From NCBI GenBank assembly GCA_013813675.1, contig JACCRH010000390.1, positions 1 through 9,097 on the forward strand: a DNA stretch of 9,097 nucleotides, read 5' to 3'. Shown one piece after another: positions 6,272 to 9,097 of the stretch (position 1 is the stretch's first letter; each line of letters begins with the position of its first letter). The position numbers and the translations under genes are program-made. The stretch comes from Gemmatimonadales bacterium. GTDB lineage: Bacteria; Gemmatimonadota; Gemmatimonadetes; Gemmatimonadales; GWC2-71-9. The notes under the pieces are model-generated. The model was not told the origin of the DNA and did not search any database. It saw only the letters and a program-made list of their open reading frames with translations.

Positions 6272-6724
6272 ATGTTCGATCTCGAATTGCTCGGCAGCCC
6301 CGAGGGCGAGGGGGAGCGTCTCTATGTCTGGGGACGCATAACTTTGGGAGCGTTTCAGGACGAGTTCCAGGCGCCGCTCTACGACTGGGCGTCGGGCGAC
6401 TACCTGGCGCAGTGGCTCGACGCTGCGGAGCGGTTGGTCGCCGGCGCGCCCACGGTCGTGTTTCTCACCCACATGGTGCATCCAACCGCTCCCTATCACA
6501 TGGGATGGCCGGCGTGGCGCGAGGGTGACCGGGTGCTGGTGCAGGAGCGCCTCTTCCTCGCGGAACAACTGGGTGGCCCCTTCGATCTCGAGCACCCCGA
6601 GGTCCATCTCGGCCCGCGTCAGGAGGTGTCGGACGAGGGGCTCAAGATCTCTCAGTGGACGGTGACCCTGGACGACGTCGCCGCCTTCCTGGATCGCAGA
6701 CGCCACTCGGGCGTGCCGGCATAG
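6272..6724 (+). CDS. CdiI-like contact-dependent-inhibition immunity family protein (putative)
   Basis: This 150-residue cytosolic protein lacks a signal peptide and membrane segments. Its layout resembles a family of CDI immunity proteins as I remember it: N-terminal MFDLELLGSP, then PLYDWASGDYLAQWLDAAERL (35-55), a central strand pair TVVFLTHMVHP (61-71), VLVQERLFLAEQLGGPFD (88-105) and a C-terminal GLKISQWTVTLDDVAAFL (123-140). Such proteins bind and neutralise a cognate CdiA C-terminal toxin. No CdiA/CdiB or toxin fragment is visible, so here it would be an orphan. ATG 6272 matches the family N-terminus; a GTG at 6218 would add 18 residues with no ribosome site. It ends 5 bp before gltS, so it is probably cotranscribed. 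Family assignment is from motif memory only, hence moderate confidence; the CDS itself is well supported. Confidence 0.6.
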   Translation: MFDLELLGSPEGEGERLYVWGRITLGAFQDEFQAPLYDWASGDYLAQWLDAAERLVAGAPTVVFLTHMVHPTAPYHMGWPAWREGDRVLVQERLFLAEQLGGPFDLEHPEVHLGPRQEVSDEGLKISQWTVTLDDVAAFLDRRRHSGVPA

Positions 6725-6729
6725 TCCTG

Positions 6730-7935
6730 ATGCTCTCCCTCAAGCTGGATCTGCTGCAGACCCTGAGCCTCGCGGCCGTGCTCTATTTCCTGGGGCTCCA
6801 ACTGCGGCGCCGCGTCGGCTGGCTCGACCGGCTGAACATTCCGGCCGCGGTGGTGGGCGGGCTGATCTTCGCCTTCCTGGTCCTGCTGGGACGGGACCGG
6901 TTCCTCAGCGTCCAGCTCGACACCGCCGCGCAGCCGCTCCTGAGCGTCGCCTTCTTCAGCACCATCGGCATGGGCGCGAGCCTCGCGCTGCTCCGGGCCG
7001 GGGGACTCCAGGTGGTGACCTTTCTCCTGTTCGCCACGGCCTTCTGTTTCGTGCAGAACTTCCTGGGGATCGCCATCGCCCGGGGATTCGGGCAGCATCC
7101 CCTGCTCGGCGTGATGGCGGGGTCGGTGACCCTGGTCGGCGGGCCCGCCACCGGACTCGCTTTCGCGCCGCTCTTGGAGGAGGCGGGTCTCTATGGCGCC
7201 GGCACCCTGGCGCTCACCTCCGCGACGTTCGGCATCGTCTGCGGCGGGTTGACCGGTACCCCGATCGGAACCTGGCTGATCGACAAGTTCCACCTCTCCC
7301 CCTCAGCCGGGCGGAGCGCCGGAGCCCGTGAAGACGTCGTCGCGCCGCGCGTGATCGTGGTGGAGACGGACCGGGAAGACGCGCCGCTCATTTTGAACAT
7401 GATCGTGCTCGCGGTGGCGATGGGAGTGGGCAGCATCCTGAGCCGGTGGTTCACCGACCTGGGGTTGACCCTGCCGGCGTACATCGGGGCCATGATGGTC
7501 GCGTCGGTGCTCCGCAACGTCGACGACGCCACCGGTTGGCTGAAGATCGATCCGGCGGCGATGGACTTCGTGGGCGGCTTCGCGCTCAACATCTTCCTCG
7601 TCGTCGCCCTGATGGATCTCAAACTCTGGCAACTGGCCGGGCAGGCGCTGCCGCTCTTTGTCATCCTCGCGGCCCAGGTGGTCGTGATCTCGGTCTTTGC
7701 CCTCACGGTGTCCTTCCGCCTCATGGGACGGGACTACGACTCCGCGGTGATGGCGAGCGGATTCGTCGGCTTCGCGCTTGGCACCACCGCCAACGCGGTC
7801 GCCAACATGCGGGCGCTGGTTACCAAGTACGGGCCGGCGCCCCGCGCCTTTCTGGTGGTCCCGCTGGTGGGGGCGTTCTTCATCGACTTCGCCAACGCGA
7901 TCATCATCACCTTCTTCGTGAACTGGATGCGCTGA
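6730..7935 (+). CDS. gltS: GltS-type sodium/glutamate symporter
   Basis: The predicted 401-residue membrane protein equals the length of E. coli GltS and shows about ten or more hydrophobic segments in two halves around a charged central loop (about 190-218). The paired re-entrant-loop motifs of the family are present: LVGGPATGLAFAP (135-147) in the first half and GFALGTTANAVANM (347-360) in the second. These form the sodium and substrate path, so the expected role is Na+-coupled uptake of glutamate or a related dicarboxylate-like amino acid. The first motif reads GGPATG rather than the GGHGT I recall in E. coli, so specificity may differ. ATG 6730 is chosen over earlier in-frame codons because it begins right at the first membrane helix. 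It has no Shine-Dalgarno but follows the upstream stop by 5 bp, suggesting coupling. Confidence 0.92.
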   Translation: MLSLKLDLLQTLSLAAVLYFLGLQLRRRVGWLDRLNIPAAVVGGLIFAFLVLLGRDRFLSVQLDTAAQPLLSVAFFSTIGMGASLALLRAGGLQVVTFLLFATAFCFVQNFLGIAIARGFGQHPLLGVMAGSVTLVGGPATGLAFAPLLEEAGLYGAGTLALTSATFGIVCGGLTGTPIGTWLIDKFHLSPSAGRSAGAREDVVAPRVIVVETDREDAPLILNMIVLAVAMGVGSILSRWFTDLGLTLPAYIGAMMVASVLRNVDDATGWLKIDPAAMDFVGGFALNIFLVVALMDLKLWQLAGQALPLFVILAAQVVVISVFALTVSFRLMGRDYDSAVMASGFVGFALGTTANAVANMRALVTKYGPAPRAFLVVPLVGAFFIDFANAIIITFFVNWMR

Positions 7936-7948
7936 GAACCACAGCACC

Positions 7949-8224
7949 ATGACTACCATCTGCCCCCACGTGCCGCCGGAGCCCCATGCGCCGCGCGCGG
8001 CGGGGTGCGAGGAATGCCTCGCCACGGGAGCCCGCTGGCTCCATCTGCGACTCTGCATGAGTTGCGGCCACGTGGGCTGCTGCGACACCTCGCCGGGCCG
8101 CCACGCCACCAAGCACTTCCAGACGGTGCACCACCCGGTCATCCAATCGTTCGAGCCGGGCGAGGACTGGGGCTGGTGCTACGTGGAGGAGGCGATGCTG
8201 GGTCCCTTTCCACCCGCCCGCTGA
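7949..8224 (+). CDS. Small UBP-type zinc-finger protein
   Basis: The 91-residue product is almost entirely one ZnF-UBP domain. Zinc ligands are visible in order: Cys5 and His7 (CPH), Cys20 and Cys23 (CEEC), Cys36 and Cys39 (CMSC), Cys44/Cys45 in GHVGCCD, then His52, His56 and His61/His62 in RHATKHFQTVHH. The tail includes HPVIQSFEPGEDWGWCY. In eukaryotes this fold binds the free C-terminal Gly-Gly of ubiquitin; bacterial single-domain members have no established role and are sometimes found with ion transporters. It starts 13 bp after gltS with only a weak GAGAA before the ATG, and its 3' end overlaps the ATP-grasp reading frame. Domain assignment is strong; function is unknown. Confidence 0.92.
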   Translation: MTTICPHVPPEPHAPRAAGCEECLATGARWLHLRLCMSCGHVGCCDTSPGRHATKHFQTVHHPVIQSFEPGEDWGWCYVEEAMLGPFPPAR

Positions 8225-9097
8225 ACGCTCCCCGCCACGCTCCGTCGCGGATCATCCTCGCGACCTGCCGGGCGAAGCCGGCGCTCACCCCCAGCGACGC
8301 ATTGCTCGCCGCGGAACTGGAGCGCGGCGGCGCGACCACCGTGGCGATGCCCTGGGACGCCGTGCCCCACGCGGGCGAGGACCGGGTCATCGTGTGCCTC
8401 CGTTCGACCTGGGACTATCACCAGCGGTGGAGCGAATTCCGAGCGTGGGTAGCGGGCTTCGCGACTTCGACCGGCGGGCTCTGGAATCCACTGGAGACGG
8501 TGCTGTGGAACGCCGACAAGATCTATCTCCGCGAACTCGAAGAGGCGGGCATCGCGCTCCCCAGGACTCGCTGGTTCGAGCCAGGCGAGCGCCCCGACTG
8601 CGACGCCGTCATCCGGGAGTGGAAGCTGGCGCGCGCCGTGCTGAAGCCGCGCATCTCGGCGGCCGCATTCGGGACCTATGTCGTCTTCGCCGATCGCACC
8701 CTCAGCGACCTGGAGTGGGCGCCCCTGGAGCGCTCGGGAGGCCTTCTCCAGGCGTTCGTCCCCGAGGTCGAGTCCGAAGGAGAGATCTCGCTGGTCTACC
8801 TGGACGGGGCATTCAGTCACGCCGTCCAGAAGCGGCCGACGGCCGGTGACTTTCGGGTGCAGCGCGATTTCGGGGGAAGCTGGGAAAAGGTGTTGCCGTC
8901 GAGGCACATCCTCGCGTTCGGCGACGCCGTGCTGGCAGCGGTCACACAACCCTGGCTCTACGCGCGAGTGGACCTCGTCGATTCCGCGCGAGGCCCGGTG
9001 CTGATGGAGTTGGAGCTGATCGAGCCCGACCTCTATCTCACTCCGGCCGCCGCGGCGGCGATGGCCGCGGCCCTGCTCGCGCGGGCGGGCCGGGCCG
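8176..9097 (+). CDS. ATP-grasp ligase domain protein (RimK/DcsG-like), 3' end cut by window edge
   Basis: A continuous frame reaches the right edge (at least 307 residues). It begins with the substrate-domain strand RIILATCRAKPALTPSDALL (25-44), followed by LRSTWDYHQRW (75-85) and LWNPLETVLWNADKIYLREL (102-121). The ATP-grasp core follows: VLKPRISAAAFGTYVV (155-170, Lys157 for ATP), GEISLVYLDGAFSHAVQK (202-219), GDFRVQRDFGG (224-234) and ARVDLVD...LMELELIEP (263-284), with Asp266, Glu278 and Glu280 as likely magnesium ligands. Such enzymes join a carboxylate to an amine through an acyl phosphate. Start is uncertain: GTG 8176 overlaps the zinc-finger gene by 49 nt, whereas CTG 8221 would form a CTGA junction and fit the usual N-terminus better. 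GGAGGAGG (8185-8192) lies between them. Substrate unknown. Confidence 0.85.
   Translation, partial: MLRGGGDAGSLSTRPLNAPRHAPSRIILATCRAKPALTPSDALLAAELERGGATTVAMPWDAVPHAGEDRVIVCLRSTWDYHQRWSEFRAWVAGFATSTGGLWNPLETVLWNADKIYLRELEEAGIALPRTRWFEPGERPDCDAVIREWKLARAVLKPRISAAAFGTYVVFADRTLSDLEWAPLERSGGLLQAFVPEVESEGEISLVYLDGAFSHAVQKRPTAGDFRVQRDFGGSWEKVLPSRHILAFGDAVLAAVTQPWLYARVDLVDSARGPVLMELELIEPDLYLTPAAAAAMAAALLARAGRA

Noticed and set aside
6655..6729. Extended start for GltS overlapping the immunity-like gene
   Set aside because: The extra 25 residues are Arg/Pro-rich and precede the first membrane helix; ATG 6730 gives the standard family length.
8179..8949. Minus-strand ORF of 256 residues at the right end
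   Set aside because: The plus frame over the same bases encodes a clear ATP-grasp domain; the minus reading has no recognisable motif.

Overview
The window is GC-rich bacterial chromosome (about 65-70% G+C by eye) with densely packed genes, many exported proteins and lipoproteins, and two copies of an imperfect palindrome whose translation reads 'HPERSEG'. That palindrome, an RCC1-repeat lipoprotein, PD40 propellers and M1-like proteins together suggest Gemmatimonadota or a similar high-GC soil or sediment lineage. This placement is an inference from style; no rRNA or marker gene is present.

Layout. Positions 1-4634 are read from the minus strand. In transcription order the genes are: a stand-alone ParB-like nuclease/CTPase-fold protein (4634-3666), an SMP-30/gluconolactonase-type propeller lipoprotein (3643-2675), an exported dienelactone hydrolase joined to it by an ATGA overlap (2678-1893), then an intergenic block with a strong palindrome and a 19-bp tandem array (1740-1879), a secreted M1-aminopeptidase-like protein that has lost its zinc ligands (1743-460), and an overlapping PD40/TolB-like lipoprotein that runs off the left edge (503-1). 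The last of these has no stop codon inside the window.

Across a 167-bp divergent intergenic region, the plus strand carries a seven-bladed RCC1-repeat lipoprotein with a cysteine pair in every blade (4802-6037). A second, diverged copy of the palindrome follows it (6065-6137). Then comes a tight plus-strand cluster: a protein resembling CdiI-type immunity proteins (6272-6724), a GltS-type sodium/glutamate symporter (6730-7935), a small UBP-type zinc-finger protein (7949-8224) and an ATP-grasp ligase that runs off the right edge (8176-9097).

Functionally the left operon is mostly envelope hydrolase and propeller proteins. The right cluster combines amino-acid import, a carboxylate-amine ligase fold and a zinc finger that in eukaryotes binds C-terminal tails. 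The most interesting points are the dead M1 site, the gltS-UBP-ATP-grasp arrangement with a possible CTGA start junction, the orphan immunity-like gene and the tandem array that seems to have grown from the palindrome arm. No complete mobile element, CRISPR array, RNA gene or recognised defence system was seen.
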